From: Salibaculum halophilum
GTDB taxonomy: Bacteria > Pseudomonadota > Alphaproteobacteria > Rhodobacterales > Rhodobacteraceae
DNA: 64,000 nt
Reading direction: 5' to 3'
Assembly (NCBI RefSeq): GCF_002094885.1
Contig: NZ_MSIT01000003.1
Span: forward strand, 124,001-188,000
Below, in pieces: positions 35,971 through 45,544 of this stretch. Position numbers and translations under genes: made by a program. The first letter of the stretch is position 1, and each line of letters opens with the position of its first letter. A model generated the notes under the pieces. The model was not told the DNA's origin. It worked only from the letters and a program-made list of their open reading frames with translations, and did no database searches.

Positions 35971-36076
35971 CAGTCCTGCCACTCCACTACTCCCCGAAAT
36001 TGCAACCGGGCCGGGCCGGACTCCAGCCCGACATGAATTGATGCCTTGGTAACAGCAATGTCTAATAAAAAACACT

Positions 36077-36109
36077 ATCTGGTCAAACTTAAACGCGATT
36101 TGTCCAGAT
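36077..36109. promoter_or_regulatory. Eleven-base-arm dyad in the A+T-rich promoter of the OmpA-like gene
   Basis: ATCTGGTCAAA (36077-36087) and TTTGTCCAGAT (36099-36109) are inverted repeats with one mismatch and an 11-bp spacer. They sit in the low-G+C stretch about 36055-36120. On the minus strand TTGACC inside the dyad could serve as a -35 element, with TTTATTAG downstream as a poor -10. Looks like an operator. Confidence 0.55.
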
Positions 36110-36195
36110 TTCGTGTCATTTCGCGCGACAGAAGACCGTTTTGCGGCGCATTGTTCACCGAAGCGCGCGTCACCCGGGCGCGGCCCGGGGCAATT

Positions 36196-37536
36196 TCAAT
36201 TCACGGTTGCGTTTCTCGGCGCGGTTACCAGTTCACCGGCCAGGGAATTGGGCGCGCTCTGCGTGATCCGGACCCGGTGGATCTGCCCCGGTGCGATGTC
36301 ATCGGCCGTGACATGCACAGCGTGCAGATGCTCGGACTTGCCCACCATCTGCCCCGCCATCCGGCCGGGCTTCTCGAAGAGGACCGACACCTCGCGCCCG
36401 ACCATGGAATCCTGCAGGGCCGTCTGTTGCGCGGTTATGCGGGCCTGCAAACGCTGCAGCCTTTCGCTGGCGACCTCGGGGGCGACCATCTTCGCCGTCT
36501 TCTCGGCCGCGGGGGTGCCGGGCCGCGGCGAATACTTGAACGAGAACGCGGTTCCGAACCCCGCCGCGCGGGTGATCTCCATCGTGTCCTCGAAATCCTC
36601 GTCGGTCTCGCCCGGAAAGCCGACGATGAAATCCCCCGACAGGTGCAGATCCGGCCGCGCCGCGCGGATGCGTTCGATCAGGCGCAGGTAGTCCTCGGCG
36701 GTGTGCTTGCGGTTCATCGCCTTGAGAATGCGGTCCGAGCCGGACTGCACCGGCAGGTGCAGGTAGGGCATCAGCTTGTCGCAGGTGCCGTGCGCCTCGA
36801 TCAGGGCCTCGTCCATGTCGTTGGGGTGGCTGGTGGTGAAACGGATGCGCGCCAGCCCGTCGATCCTGTCAAGCTCCCAGATCAGCCCGGCCAGGCCCTG
36901 CGGATGGCCGTTGTAGGCGTTCACGTTCTGGCCCAGCAGGGTGATTTCGCGCACGCCGGCGGCGACCATGTCCTGCGCCTCGCGGATCACGCGATCCGCC
37001 GGGCGGCTGACCTCGGCGCCGCGGGTGTAGGGCACCACGCAGAAGGCACAGAACTTGTCGCAGCCCTCCTGCACGGTGAGAAAGGCGGTCGGGCTGCGCC
37101 CGGCCTTGGGGCGCCGTTTCAGCTCTTCGAACTTGTCCTCATCGGGAAAGTCCGTATCCAGCGCCTTGCCGCCCTGCGTCACAACATCGTCCATCGCCGG
37201 AAGGCGGTGATAGCTCTGCGGGCCGACGACCAGATCGACCATCGGCTGGCGGCGCATGATCTCCTCGCCCTCGGCCTGGGCGACGCAGCCGGCGACACCG
37301 ATCTTCAGGTCGGGGTTGTCGGACTTCAGACCCTTGTAGCGCCCGAGCTCGGAATAGACCTTCTCGGCAGCCTTTTCGCGGATGTGGCAGGTGTTGAGCA
37401 GGATCATGTCCGCGTCGTCGGGGCTTTGGGTCTGCACGTAGCCCTTGCCGCCCAGCGCCTCGACCATGCGCTCGCTGTCGTAGACGTTCATCTGGCAGCC
37501 GTAGGTCTTGATGAAGAGCTTCCGGGGCGCGGACAT
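36196..37536 (-). CDS. miaB: tRNA-2-methylthio-N6-dimethylallyladenosine synthase
   Basis: 446 aa radical-SAM methylthiotransferase modifying A37 of tRNA. The N-terminal UPF0004 domain has [15 protein letters not shown] and [10 protein letters not shown]. The radical-SAM cluster is [15 protein letters not shown]. The C-terminal TRAM domain is present. ATG at 37536 preferred over a GTG at 37545; neither has a strong ribosome site. Divergent from the 37656 gene. Confidence 0.96.
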   Translation of the reverse strand: MSAPRKLFIKTYGCQMNVYDSERMVEALGGKGYVQTQSPDDADMILLNTCHIREKAAEKVYSELGRYKGLKSDNPDLKIGVAGCVAQAEGEEIMRRQPMVDLVVGPQSYHRLPAMDDVVTQGGKALDTDFPDEDKFEELKRRPKAGRSPTAFLTVQEGCDKFCAFCVVPYTRGAEVSRPADRVIREAQDMVAAGVREITLLGQNVNAYNGHPQGLAGLIWELDRIDGLARIRFTTSHPNDMDEALIEAHGTCDKLMPYLHLPVQSGSDRILKAMNRKHTAEDYLRLIERIRAARPDLHLSGDFIVGFPGETDEDFEDTMEITRAAGFGTAFSFKYSPRPGTPAAEKTAKMVAPEVASERLQRLQARITAQQTALQDSMVGREVSVLFEKPGRMAGQMVGKSEHLHAVHVTADDIAPGQIHRVRITQSAPNSLAGELVTAPRNATVN

Positions 37537-37655
37537 TCGGGGCACTTTCAGGGGTCTGGAGTGTAGCTACGCAGGTCATATAGCGCATGGGGGGCGCTTG
37601 CAATGAAAGACGATTTGACGGAGTCTGCCGCCGATCGGGCAAGACCACGGGCAAG

Positions 37656-38519
37656 ATGCGGTATTCCTCGCTTTCCGACTTCCTCTCCAACGGGAAAACT
37701 GCCCTGGCCAAGGGCCCGGTAGCCCTCGTCATGGCCGAGGACGAGGTCGAGTTGGACAGCACGATTCGCCACAACCTTGATGCCGGGTTCCGGGCGGTGT
37801 TGGTCTTCGCCCTGCCCCATTTCACCCTGGCCGACGATGTCGCCGACCGGGTGCATCGCGTCGACTACGAAACCTGCAACGAGGGCGCGCTGGAACGCGC
37901 GGTCAACGCCGTGATCAACGCGGCCGGGCCGATCTGGTTCTACTACTGCTACAACGCCGAATACCTCTTCTACCCCTTCTGCGAAAACCGCAGGGTGGGC
38001 GAGATGCTGGCCTTCAACACCGAGGAACGGCGCGACTCGGTCCTGACCTACGTGATCGACCTCTACGCCGGCGACCTCGGCCAGCACCCCGGCGCCGTCG
38101 CGCTGGAAGACGCCCACCTTGACAAGTCGGGCTATTACGCCCTGTCGCGCAAGGACCGATGGAACAACGACCTGGACCGCCAGATGGATTTCTACGGCGG
38201 GCTGCGCTGGCGGTTCGAGGAACATATCCCCAAACCGCGCCGCCGGATCGACCGGGTGTCATTGTTCCGCAACGCGCCGGGGCTGGAACTTCTGCCCGGG
38301 CACCTGTTCAATTTTCCCGAGTACAACACCTATGCCTGCCCGTGGCACCACAACCTGACCGCGGCCGTGTGTTCGTTCCGCACGGCCAAGGCGCTCAAGC
38401 GCAACCCGGGCAGCACCTTCGAGATCGAGACTTTCCGCTGGCACAATTCTGCACCGTTCGAGTGGCATTCCCAGCAGTTGCTGGACCTCGGCCTGATGGA
38501 GCCGGGGCAGTGGTTCTGA
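37656..38519 (+). CDS. Glycosyltransferase-like protein, uncharacterised
   Basis: 287 aa soluble protein. The first half has a GT-A-like pattern: LVMAEDEVELDSTIRHNLDA, then VLVFALPH, and WFYYCYNAEYLFYPFCENRR followed by FNTEERRDSVLTYVIDLYA, recalling family-2-like transferases found in roseobacters. In those the middle motif is usually a D-x-D-E-F type; here it reads YNAEYLF, so metal binding may be lost. The C-terminal part has RWHNSAPFEWHSQQLLDLGL. Function unknown. ATG at 37656. Confidence 0.5.
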   Translation: MRYSSLSDFLSNGKTALAKGPVALVMAEDEVELDSTIRHNLDAGFRAVLVFALPHFTLADDVADRVHRVDYETCNEGALERAVNAVINAAGPIWFYYCYNAEYLFYPFCENRRVGEMLAFNTEERRDSVLTYVIDLYAGDLGQHPGAVALEDAHLDKSGYYALSRKDRWNNDLDRQMDFYGGLRWRFEEHIPKPRRRIDRVSLFRNAPGLELLPGHLFNFPEYNTYACPWHHNLTAAVCSFRTAKALKRNPGSTFEIETFRWHNSAPFEWHSQQLLDLGLMEPGQWF

Positions 38520-38537
38520 CCGGCCCCGCGGGCCGCG

Positions 38538-38987
38538 TCAGGCCGGGGCGGCCTCGGCCTGCGGCGCCCCGCGCCGATGCAGCGAACTGTAGGGCCAATC
38601 GCCCGCGTCGCGGACCAGCCCCGCCCGCACCGGCGCCGACAGCAAAAAGCGGCGCCGGGCGGCCAGCGCCGCGGCCGGCACCTCGACAACGGTCATCTCG
38701 CGGTCCCATATGGCGCCACCCTCTCCTGCGTGGCGCGCGAAGCCGGCGCGGATCGCGCGCAGGGCCGCACCCGGGTGCTCGCCCGGCATGAGGCGGCAGA
38801 GCAGATGCATCTCGGCGGGAAGGACGGCGGCGCTGTCGACCTCCACGCCCGTGCGCCGCTGTGCCAGCGCAACGCAATCGCGCAACAGCGCCATGCGCCG
38901 GACAAACAGGTCGGATGTGGCGTCCGCCAACCGCATGGTGACGAAGAAATGGGTGAAGAATCGGCCGGAGGCGGGAAAATCTGTCAT
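38538..38987 (-). CDS. Degenerate REP-associated tyrosine transposase (RAYT)-like protein
   Basis: 149 aa with the fold pattern of Y1/IS200-like RAYT proteins: a start of the form GRFFTHFFVTMRLAD, DLFVRRMALLRDCVAL, VLPAEMHLLCRL, IRAGFARHAGEGGAIWDRE and the C-terminal hallmark GLVRDAGDWPYSSLHR. The HUH motif is broken (LPAEMH, where active proteins have LPDHMH), and the catalytic Tyr region is FLLSAPVRAGLV instead of a Y.H.NPV form. So nuclease activity is unlikely. Convergent with the 37656 gene and 50 bp downstream of irr. Confidence 0.75.
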   Translation of the reverse strand: MTDFPASGRFFTHFFVTMRLADATSDLFVRRMALLRDCVALAQRRTGVEVDSAAVLPAEMHLLCRLMPGEHPGAALRAIRAGFARHAGEGGAIWDREMTVVEVPAAALAARRRFLLSAPVRAGLVRDAGDWPYSSLHRRGAPQAEAAPA

Positions 38988-39037
38988 GCCCGGCAGTCTG
39001 GGCCGGCAGGGTTAACGCCCGGTGAACGGCCGCGCGG

Positions 39038-39454
39038 TCAGCCCTTGCGCAGACGAATCACCACGTCCACCGCCGCGATCTCGGCCCCCTCGGGCGCGTC
39101 GGGCAGGCTTGCGATGCTCAACTCCTCTGAGGGGGCGTCGGACAGATGCCCGTCCTCTTCCCAGAAGAAATGCGGATGGTCGGTCATGTTCGTGTCGAAA
39201 TAGCTTTTCGAGCCATCAACGGTGATCTCGCGCAGCAGGCCCGCGTCGCAGAAGGCCTTGAGCGTGTTGTAGACCGTGGCCAGTGAGACCTTCTCGCCCG
39301 AGCGCTCGACAGCCGCGAACAGGCTTTCGGCCGTGACGTGCCGATCCTTGCCGTCACCGACCAGAAGCTCGGCCAGGGCAAGCCGCTGCCGGGTGGGGCG
39401 CAGCCCTGCCTCGGCCAGCCAAGTGCTGGTGCGTTCGGATCTCGTCTCGGTCAT
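39038..39454 (-). CDS. irr: Iron response regulator Irr (Fur family)
   Basis: 138 aa. Winged helix with [44 protein letters not shown], then [24 protein letters not shown] is the Irr variant of the Fur metal site, which senses haem status rather than Fe2+ directly. In alphaproteobacteria Irr controls iron and haem genes. It is divergent from fabA across 165 bp, the usual Rhodobacteraceae arrangement. I found no canonical ICE box in that gap. Confidence 0.93.
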   Translation of the reverse strand: MTETRSERTSTWLAEAGLRPTRQRLALAELLVGDGKDRHVTAESLFAAVERSGEKVSLATVYNTLKAFCDAGLLREITVDGSKSYFDTNMTDHPHFFWEEDGHLSDAPSEELSIASLPDAPEGAEIAAVDVVIRLRKG

Positions 39455-39619
39455 CTCGCAACCCGTTTCCTTACAGTGCAGAATATGGCTGACTGCGAGC
39501 CGTTTTCAATAGCAAAGCCCGCCCTGCGGCCCCGACCGGCGCGCGGCGGTCGGCCTTGCCCTGGCGCGCCCGCGGGTGCTAGGGGGCGTGAACGGTACCG
39601 ACCAGGAGACCCTCAGCAC

Positions 39620-40129
39620 ATGTCCGACCTTCCGCGCAGCTTCGACCGCGACGATCTTCTCAAGTGCGCGCGGGGTGAGTTGTTCGGCCCCGGCAATGCC
39701 CAGTTGCCCGAGCCGCCCATGCTGATGATGGACCGGATCACCGACATCAGCGGCGACGCGGGCCTGCACGGCAAGGGCCATGTCGTGGCCGAGTTCGACA
39801 TCACGCCCGACCTTTGGTTTTTCGAGTGCCACTTTCCCGGCAACCCGATAATGCCCGGCTGCCTCGGGCTCGACGCGCTTTGGCAGTTGACCGGGTTCAA
39901 CCTCGGCTGGCGCGGCTGGCAGGGGCGCGGCTATGCCCTGGGCGTCGGCGAGGTCAAGCTCAAGGGCATGGTCCGCCCCGAGCGCAAGATGCTGACCTAC
40001 AAGGTGGATTTCACCAAGGCCGTGCAAAGCCGCCGCCTGACCATGGGCGTGGCCGACGGCATCGTCGAGGCCGACGGCGAGGTCATCTACGAGGTCAGCG
40101 ACATGAAAGTGGCGCTGAGCGAAAGCTGA
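39620..40129 (+). CDS. fabA: 3-hydroxyacyl-ACP dehydratase/isomerase FabA
   Basis: 169 aa hot-dog fold enzyme that dehydrates 3-hydroxydecanoyl-ACP and isomerises trans-2 to cis-3-decenoyl-ACP, the entry to unsaturated fatty acids. Active-site His in [13 protein letters not shown] and Asp in [16 protein letters not shown] at 39620 gives the family length (E. coli 172). First of fabA-fabB-fabI, on the same strand. Confidence 0.96.
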   Translation: MSDLPRSFDRDDLLKCARGELFGPGNAQLPEPPMLMMDRITDISGDAGLHGKGHVVAEFDITPDLWFFECHFPGNPIMPGCLGLDALWQLTGFNLGWRGWQGRGYALGVGEVKLKGMVRPERKMLTYKVDFTKAVQSRRLTMGVADGIVEADGEVIYEVSDMKVALSES

Positions 40130-40227
40130 GCGGGCATAACGCGACCGATGGCGGCCGCGCCTAACCGCTTGCCCCTCGCCCCCCGCATCCCCTACACCGG
40201 GGCCTGCAATGCAAATGGAGGCCGCGC

Positions 40228-41457
40228 ATGCGCCGCGTCGTCGTTACCGGGCTGGGGATCGTCTCGCCCATCGGAAACAGCGCCCAGGAGGTGACCGCCG
40301 CCCTCAAGGCCGGGCGTTCGGGCATCGAGGCTGTTCCCGAAATGGCCGAACATGGCTTTCGCAGCCAGATCGCCGGCACCCTCAAGATCGACCCCGCCGA
40401 CCACGTTGACAAGCGCACCCTGCGGTTCATGGGCCCCGGCGCGGCCTACGCCCACATCGCCATGGGGCAGGCCATCGCCGATGCGGGGCTGGACGAGGAC
40501 GACGTGGTCAACCCGCGCACCGGGCTGGTGGCCGGGTCGGGCGGCCCCTCGACCAGCGCCATGCTGGCCGCGCACCAGACGGTCCTCAACTCCGGCAGCC
40601 CCAAGCGGATCGGCCCCTTCGCGGTGCCCAAGTGCATGAGTTCGACCATCAGCGCCAACCTGTCCACGGCCTACCGGATCAAGGGGTTGAACTATTCTAT
40701 CACTTCGGCCTGTTCGACCTCGCTGCACTGCATCGGCAATGCGGCTGAGCAGATCATGATGGGCAAGCAGGACGTGATGTTCGCCGGCGGCGGAGAGGAA
40801 CTGGACTGGACGCTGTCGTGCCTCTTCGACGCCATGGGCGCGATGTCATCCAAGTTCAATGACGACCCCGGCCGCGCCAGCCGGGCCTTCGACACCGACC
40901 GCGACGGCTTCGTGATCGCCGGCGGCGGGGCCATGCTGGTGCTGGAAGAGCTCGAGCACGCGAAGGCCCGCGGCGCGACGATCCATGCCGAGGTGACGGG
41001 CTATGCCGCGACCTCGGACGGTCACGACATGGTCGCCCCCTCGGGCGAAGGCGGCGAACGCGCCATGCGGCTGGCGCTGGAGGGCCTGCCCGAGGGCCGC
41101 GCGGTCAGCTACATCAACGCCCATGGCACCAGCACGCCGGTGGGCGACGTCGGCGAGGTCGAGGCGGTGCGGCGGGTCTTTGGCGCAGGGCGCACGCCGC
41201 CCATTTCTTCGACCAAGTCGATGACCGGCCACAGCCAGGGCGCCACCGGCGCGCAGGAAGCGGTCTATTGCCTGCTGATGCTGGCCGGGGATTTCATCAC
41301 CCCCTCGATCAACGTCGAAACCCTCGACCCGGCGATCACCCCCGGCGAGGTCGCCACGGACCTGGTCGAGTCCGCCGGGCTGGACTCGGTGATGACCAAT
41401 TCCTTCGGTTTCGGCGGAACCAACGGGTCGATGATCCTGTCGAAATACACCGGCTGA
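40228..41457 (+). CDS. fabB: 3-oxoacyl-ACP synthase I FabB
   Basis: 409 aa condensing enzyme elongating cis-3-decenoyl-ACP. Catalytic Cys in ITSACSTSLHC, the two His in INAHGTSTPVGD and KSMTGHSQGATG, and C-terminal NSFGFGGTNGSM. 98 bp after fabA, so probably co-transcribed. FabA plus FabB together mark the anaerobic-type unsaturated fatty acid pathway. Confidence 0.97.
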   Translation: MRRVVVTGLGIVSPIGNSAQEVTAALKAGRSGIEAVPEMAEHGFRSQIAGTLKIDPADHVDKRTLRFMGPGAAYAHIAMGQAIADAGLDEDDVVNPRTGLVAGSGGPSTSAMLAAHQTVLNSGSPKRIGPFAVPKCMSSTISANLSTAYRIKGLNYSITSACSTSLHCIGNAAEQIMMGKQDVMFAGGGEELDWTLSCLFDAMGAMSSKFNDDPGRASRAFDTDRDGFVIAGGGAMLVLEELEHAKARGATIHAEVTGYAATSDGHDMVAPSGEGGERAMRLALEGLPEGRAVSYINAHGTSTPVGDVGEVEAVRRVFGAGRTPPISSTKSMTGHSQGATGAQEAVYCLLMLAGDFITPSINVETLDPAITPGEVATDLVESAGLDSVMTNSFGFGGTNGSMILSKYTG

Positions 41458-41609
41458 GCGCCGCGCGGGCCGGTGCCTGCGACACGCAATCCGCCCGCCT
41501 TCGCCGGCGCCCTCGGCGGTCGGCTGCGCGTTGCGCGCGCCGGCCACCGTCCGCTTGACGGCTGCGGCCAAAAGTGAACAAACCCTCGGGATCATCGGAA
41601 GGACGGGCC

Positions 41610-42395
41610 ATGCAATCACTCTCGGGAAAGCGCGGACTCATCATGGGGGTCGCGAATGACCGCTCCATCGCCTGGGGCATCGCCAGGTCCATGGCCGACG
41701 CCGGGGCCGAACTGGCCTTTTCCTACCAGGGCGAGGGCCTGAAGAAGCGGGTCGAACCGCTTGCCGCCGCCGCTGACAGCGACTTCCTGATCGAGGCGGA
41801 CGTGAGCGACGACGCCTCGATGGACGCCTGTTTTACCGAGCTGCGGGAGCGCTGGGGCAGCCTCGATTTCGTGGTCCATGCCATCGCCTTTTCCGACAAG
41901 AGTGAACTGACGGGGCGGTTCTCGGACACCAGCCGCGCCAATTTCACCAATTCCATGCTGATAAGCTGCTATTCCTTCGTCGACGTGGCCCGCCGCGCCG
42001 CCGACCTGATGCCCGAGGGTGGCTGCCTGCTGACCCTGACCTACCAAGGCAGTCAGCGGGTGACGCCGAATTACAACGTCATGGGCGTGGCCAAGGCGGC
42101 GCTGGAAAGCGCCACGCGCTATCTGGCGGCCGACCTCGGGCGGCAGGGCATCCGGGTGAACGCCATCTCGCCGGGACCGATGAAGACCCTCGCCGGGGCG
42201 GCCATCACCGGCGCGCGGCGCACTTTCAAGCACGCCGAACAGAACGCGCCACTGCGGCACAACGCGACGCTGGAGGCCGTGGGCGGCACCGCCGTCTACC
42301 TGGCCTCGGAGGCGGGCAGTTGCACCACAGGCGAGATCATCCGCGTCGACAGCGGCTACCATGTCCTGGGCATGCCGGTGCTGGACAACCTGTGA
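41610..42395 (+). CDS. fabI: Enoyl-ACP reductase FabI
   Basis: 261 aa NADH-dependent SDR. GVANDRSIAWGIARSMADAG (nucleotide binding), FVVHAIAFSDKSEL, active-site Y-x6-K in NYNVMGVAKAALES, and AISPGPMKTLAGAAI. The ATG at 41610 has GGAAGGA upstream; a GTG at 41574 would add 12 residues. Third gene of the fab cluster; a terminator follows. Being FabI type, it is the triclosan-target isozyme class. Confidence 0.95.
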   Translation: MQSLSGKRGLIMGVANDRSIAWGIARSMADAGAELAFSYQGEGLKKRVEPLAAAADSDFLIEADVSDDASMDACFTELRERWGSLDFVVHAIAFSDKSELTGRFSDTSRANFTNSMLISCYSFVDVARRAADLMPEGGCLLTLTYQGSQRVTPNYNVMGVAKAALESATRYLAADLGRQGIRVNAISPGPMKTLAGAAITGARRTFKHAEQNAPLRHNATLEAVGGTAVYLASEAGSCTTGEIIRVDSGYHVLGMPVLDNL

Positions 42396-42427
42396 CAGCC
42401 GCGGGCCGCTGACCCGCCGGCCAAACG

Positions 42428-42454
42428 AAAAGAGGCGCCCGAAGGCGCCCCTTT
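42428..42454. terminator. Bidirectional terminator between fabI and the FKBP gene
   Basis: AAAGAGGCGCC pairs with GGCGCCCCTTT across a CGAA tetraloop, one mismatch. A and T runs lie on the outer sides, as for convergent genes. Confidence 0.85.
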
Positions 42455-42486
42455 GAAACGGTCCGCGAAACGGTCCGGCCGTCGGC

Positions 42487-42921
42487 TCAGGCGGCCTTGA
42501 TCTCGACCAGTTCGATATCGAAGTTCAGGTCCTTGCCGGCCAGCGGGTGGTTGGCGTCGAGCGTGACCTCTTCCTCGGAGAGTTCGGCCACGGTGACCGG
42601 GATCGCCTGTCCGTCGGGCGACTGCATCTGCAGCTGCATGCCGATCTCGAGCGTGATCTCGGGCGGCACCTGCGCGCGCGGGACGGCCTGCTTGGCGTTC
42701 GGATCGGTCTCGCCGTAGGCGTCGGCGCAGGGCACGGCGACGGACTTCTTTTCGCCCACGGCCATGCCGGGGATGGCGTTGTCGAGGCCGGGGATGATCT
42801 GGCCCGAGCCCACGGTGAATTCCAGCGGCTCGCGGCCTTCGGAGCTGTCGAAGGTTTCACCGTCGGCCAGCGTGCCGGTATAGTGAATGGATACGGTGTC
42901 ACCCGCTTTGACTTGCGTCAT
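42487..42921 (-). CDS. FKBP-type peptidyl-prolyl isomerase (SlyD/FkpB-like)
   Basis: 144 aa. FKBP core with VSIHYTGTLADGETFDSS and GSGQIIPGLDNAIPGM, interrupted by an IF (insert-in-flap) chaperone domain around residues 65-125, then DANHPLAGKDLNFDIELVEI, the SlyD-like end. Lacks the His-rich metal tail of E. coli SlyD. Folding helper in the cytoplasm. Confidence 0.9.
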   Translation of the reverse strand: MTQVKAGDTVSIHYTGTLADGETFDSSEGREPLEFTVGSGQIIPGLDNAIPGMAVGEKKSVAVPCADAYGETDPNAKQAVPRAQVPPEITLEIGMQLQMQSPDGQAIPVTVAELSEEEVTLDANHPLAGKDLNFDIELVEIKAA

Positions 42922-43080
42922 GAGTTTTCCTTTGTCGGGGATTGCTTGCAGGGGCCGCGCAAACGCGCGCGGGTGCCCTATCGACTCGACACAGGGTACC
43001 GCTCGACGCCCGGAATTGCAAACCGGCCCTTTTCCCCCGCGCGGGCGCGTGCCAGTCTACCCGCCAAGAGGGAGAGAGCG

Positions 43081-43758
43081 ATGACAATCACCACCTGCGT
43101 CTTCGATGCCTACGGCACGTTGTTCGACGTCAACGCCGCCGCGCGCGAAGTGGCCAAGGAGCCGGGCCAGGAGGCCCTCGCCGACCTCTGGCCCGACTTG
43201 GCCGCGCTGTGGCGGCAGAAACAGCTGGAATACAGCTGGCTGCGGGCCGTGGCGGGCCGCCACCTGGATTTCTGGGAGATCACGCAGGACGGGCTGGATT
43301 ACGCCATGGAGGCGCTCGGGCTGCACGACAACGCCCTGCGCGCGCAGCTTCTGGGCGTCTACAAGGAACTGCCCGCCTACCCGGAGGTGCCCGGGATGCT
43401 GCGTGCGCTCAAGGACCGCGGGCTGACGACGGCGATCCTGACCAACGGCAGCCCGGAAATGGTGGTTTCGGCCGTCAGATCCGCCGGGATCGGCCCATGG
43501 CTGGACGATGTCCTGACCGTCGAAGAGGTGCGTACCTACAAGCCCGACCGCCGCGTCTACGACCTAGTCTTCGACCATTTCGGCGCGGTTCAGCAGCAGG
43601 TGCTCTTCGCCTCGGCCAACGGCTGGGACGCGGCGGCGGCGGCCGGCTACGGCTTTGCCACGGTCTGGGTCAACCGCGCAGGGGCCCCGCAGGACAGGCT
43701 CTGGGCCGCGCCGCACCGGGTTCTGCCCGACCTGTCCACGATCCCGGACCTCGTTTAA
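43081..43758 (+). CDS. Haloacid dehalogenase, type II (L-2-haloacid dehalogenase family)
   Basis: 225 aa HAD hydrolase. Nucleophile Asp9 in VFDAYGTLFDV, QKQLEYSWLRAV, ILTNGSPEM, Lys in RTYKPDRRVYDL, and FASANGWDAAAAAGYGF (S-x-N-x-x-D) match the L-2-haloacid dehalogenase set, so hydrolysis of 2-haloacids to 2-hydroxyacids is likely. First gene of a five-gene operon; the stop overlaps the next start (TAATG). Confidence 0.88.
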   Translation: MTITTCVFDAYGTLFDVNAAAREVAKEPGQEALADLWPDLAALWRQKQLEYSWLRAVAGRHLDFWEITQDGLDYAMEALGLHDNALRAQLLGVYKELPAYPEVPGMLRALKDRGLTTAILTNGSPEMVVSAVRSAGIGPWLDDVLTVEEVRTYKPDRRVYDLVFDHFGAVQQQVLFASANGWDAAAAAGYGFATVWVNRAGAPQDRLWAAPHRVLPDLSTIPDLV

Positions 43759-44576
43759 TGCCGCATTTCAAGGCCGCCGACGGCACGGGGCTGTTCTACA
43801 CCACCGCCGGAACCGGCCCGCCGGTGCTGGCGCTGGCCGGGCTGACGCGAAACACCGGCGATTTCGACCATGTCGCGCCGCATCTGCCCTGCCGCCTGAT
43901 CCGGATGGATTACCGGGGGCGCGGGCAATCGGACTGGGCCGACCCGGCGAGTTACACCGTCGCGCAGGAAGCCGCCGATACCGTCGCGCTGCTGGATCAC
44001 CTCGGTCTGGACAGGGCGGCGGTGCTGGGCACCTCGCGCGGCGGGCTGATCGCGATGATGCTGGCCGCGACGCACAAGGACCGCCTGACCGGCGTGGCGC
44101 TCAACGATATCGGCCCCGAGATCGCCCCCGAGGGGCTGAAGGTCATCGAAGACTACATCGGCCGCAACCCGGACCAGACGACTTACGACGAGGCCGCCCG
44201 GGTCCGCGCCCGCACCTGGGTGCAGTTCGAGGGTGTCGATCACGCCCGATGGCTGCACGAGGTGCACAATCACTACGCGCAAACGCCCGAGGGCCTGGTG
44301 ATCCGCTATGACCCGAGGCTGCGCGAGGCGGTGTTCGAAAGCGCGAACGTGCAACCCGCCTCCGACCTCTGGCCGCTTTATGACGCATTGCACGGCTTGC
44401 CGCTCTGCCTGATCCGGGGGGAAAATTCCGACCTTCTTGCCCCTGCGACCTGGGACGGGATGCGCGCCCGGCGCCCCGACGCGATCGCCGCCGAGGTGCC
44501 GGGCCGGGGCCACGTGCCATTCCTGGACGAACCGCAGGCGGTGCAGGCCCTGCAACGCTGGATCGCGGCGCTATGA
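43758..44576 (+). CDS. Alpha/beta hydrolase
   Basis: 272 aa. Nucleophile Ser in LGTSRGGLIAMM, MDYRGRGQSDW after the oxyanion strand, acid residue likely in RGENSDLL, His in GRGHVPFLDEP. Cytoplasmic, no signal peptide. Substrate unknown. The start overlaps the dehalogenase stop and the end overlaps the dehydratase start (ATGA). Confidence 0.85.
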   Translation: MPHFKAADGTGLFYTTAGTGPPVLALAGLTRNTGDFDHVAPHLPCRLIRMDYRGRGQSDWADPASYTVAQEAADTVALLDHLGLDRAAVLGTSRGGLIAMMLAATHKDRLTGVALNDIGPEIAPEGLKVIEDYIGRNPDQTTYDEAARVRARTWVQFEGVDHARWLHEVHNHYAQTPEGLVIRYDPRLREAVFESANVQPASDLWPLYDALHGLPLCLIRGENSDLLAPATWDGMRARRPDAIAAEVPGRGHVPFLDEPQAVQALQRWIAAL

Positions 44577-45544
44577 ACATCGACATGATCCGAGCGGCGG
44601 CCGACAGGCTGGCCGGCCATGCGCGGTACACGCCGCTGCTGTCCTCGCCCTTTCTGGACGAGGTCGCGGGGCGGCGCATCCTGGTCAAACCCGAATGCCT
44701 GCAGCACACGGGCAGCTTCAAGTTCCGTGGCGGCTGGGCGGCGCTGTCGGCGCTGGACCCGGCGCAGCGGGCACGCGGTGTCATCGCCTATTCCTCGGGC
44801 AACCATGCGCAGGGCGTGGCGCTGGCCGCGCGGATGCACGACGTTCGGGCGGTCATCGTCATGCCCTCGGACGCACCGGCGCTCAAGATCGCGAACACCC
44901 GCGCGCTGGGGGCCGAGGTCGTGCTCTACGACCGCGCCCGCGAAAGCCGCGAGGACATCGGCGACGGCCTCGCCACCGCGCATGGCCTGACCCTGATCCG
45001 GCCCTATGACGAGCCGCAGGTCATCGCCGGTCAGGGCACCTGCGGGCTGGAAATCGCCGCCGATGCGAAAATGTGTGAAATTGACGAAGCCGAGGTTCTT
45101 GTTTGTTGCGGCGGTGGCGGATTGACGTCCGGCATCGCGCTGGCCTGCGCCGCCGATCAGCCCGGCCTGACCGTGCGCCCGGTGGAGCCCGAGTGCTTCG
45201 ACGACGTGAAACGCTCGCTCGAAACCGGCACGATCCAGAACAACGACCGGCGCGACGGCAACATCTGCGACGCCATCTTCACCCCCGCGCCGGGCGACTT
45301 GACCTTCCCGATCATGGCGCGGTTGTGCGGCGCCGGGCTGACGGTGTCGGAAGACGACTGCCTGCGCGCCATGGGCCTGGCCTTTCAACGGCTGAAACTG
45401 GTGATCGAGCCGGGCGGGGCCGCCGCGCTGGCGGCCGCCCTGTTCCACGGTGAGCACTTGACCGGCGACACGGTCATCGCCACCGTCACCGGCGGCAACG
45501 TCGATAGGCCCATGTTCACCGCCGCGCTGGAGACCCTTCCATGA
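44573..45544 (+). CDS. PLP-dependent threonine/serine dehydratase-like enzyme
   Basis: 323 aa, fold type II. PLP Lys50 in HTGSFKFRGG, YSSGNHAQGVALAA, glycine loop CCGGGGLTSGIAL, VIEPGGAAALAA. No ACT regulatory domain, so it resembles the catabolic threonine dehydratase, hydroxyaspartate dehydratase or serine racemase group rather than biosynthetic IlvA. Coupled by 4-bp overlaps on both sides. Confidence 0.82.
   Translation: MNIDMIRAAADRLAGHARYTPLLSSPFLDEVAGRRILVKPECLQHTGSFKFRGGWAALSALDPAQRARGVIAYSSGNHAQGVALAARMHDVRAVIVMPSDAPALKIANTRALGAEVVLYDRARESREDIGDGLATAHGLTLIRPYDEPQVIAGQGTCGLEIAADAKMCEIDEAEVLVCCGGGGLTSGIALACAADQPGLTVRPVEPECFDDVKRSLETGTIQNNDRRDGNICDAIFTPAPGDLTFPIMARLCGAGLTVSEDDCLRAMGLAFQRLKLVIEPGGAAALAAALFHGEHLTGDTVIATVTGGNVDRPMFTAALETLP

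Noticed and set aside
39455-39619. ICE box or RirA box between irr and fabA
   Set aside because: No sequence close enough to either consensus was found.
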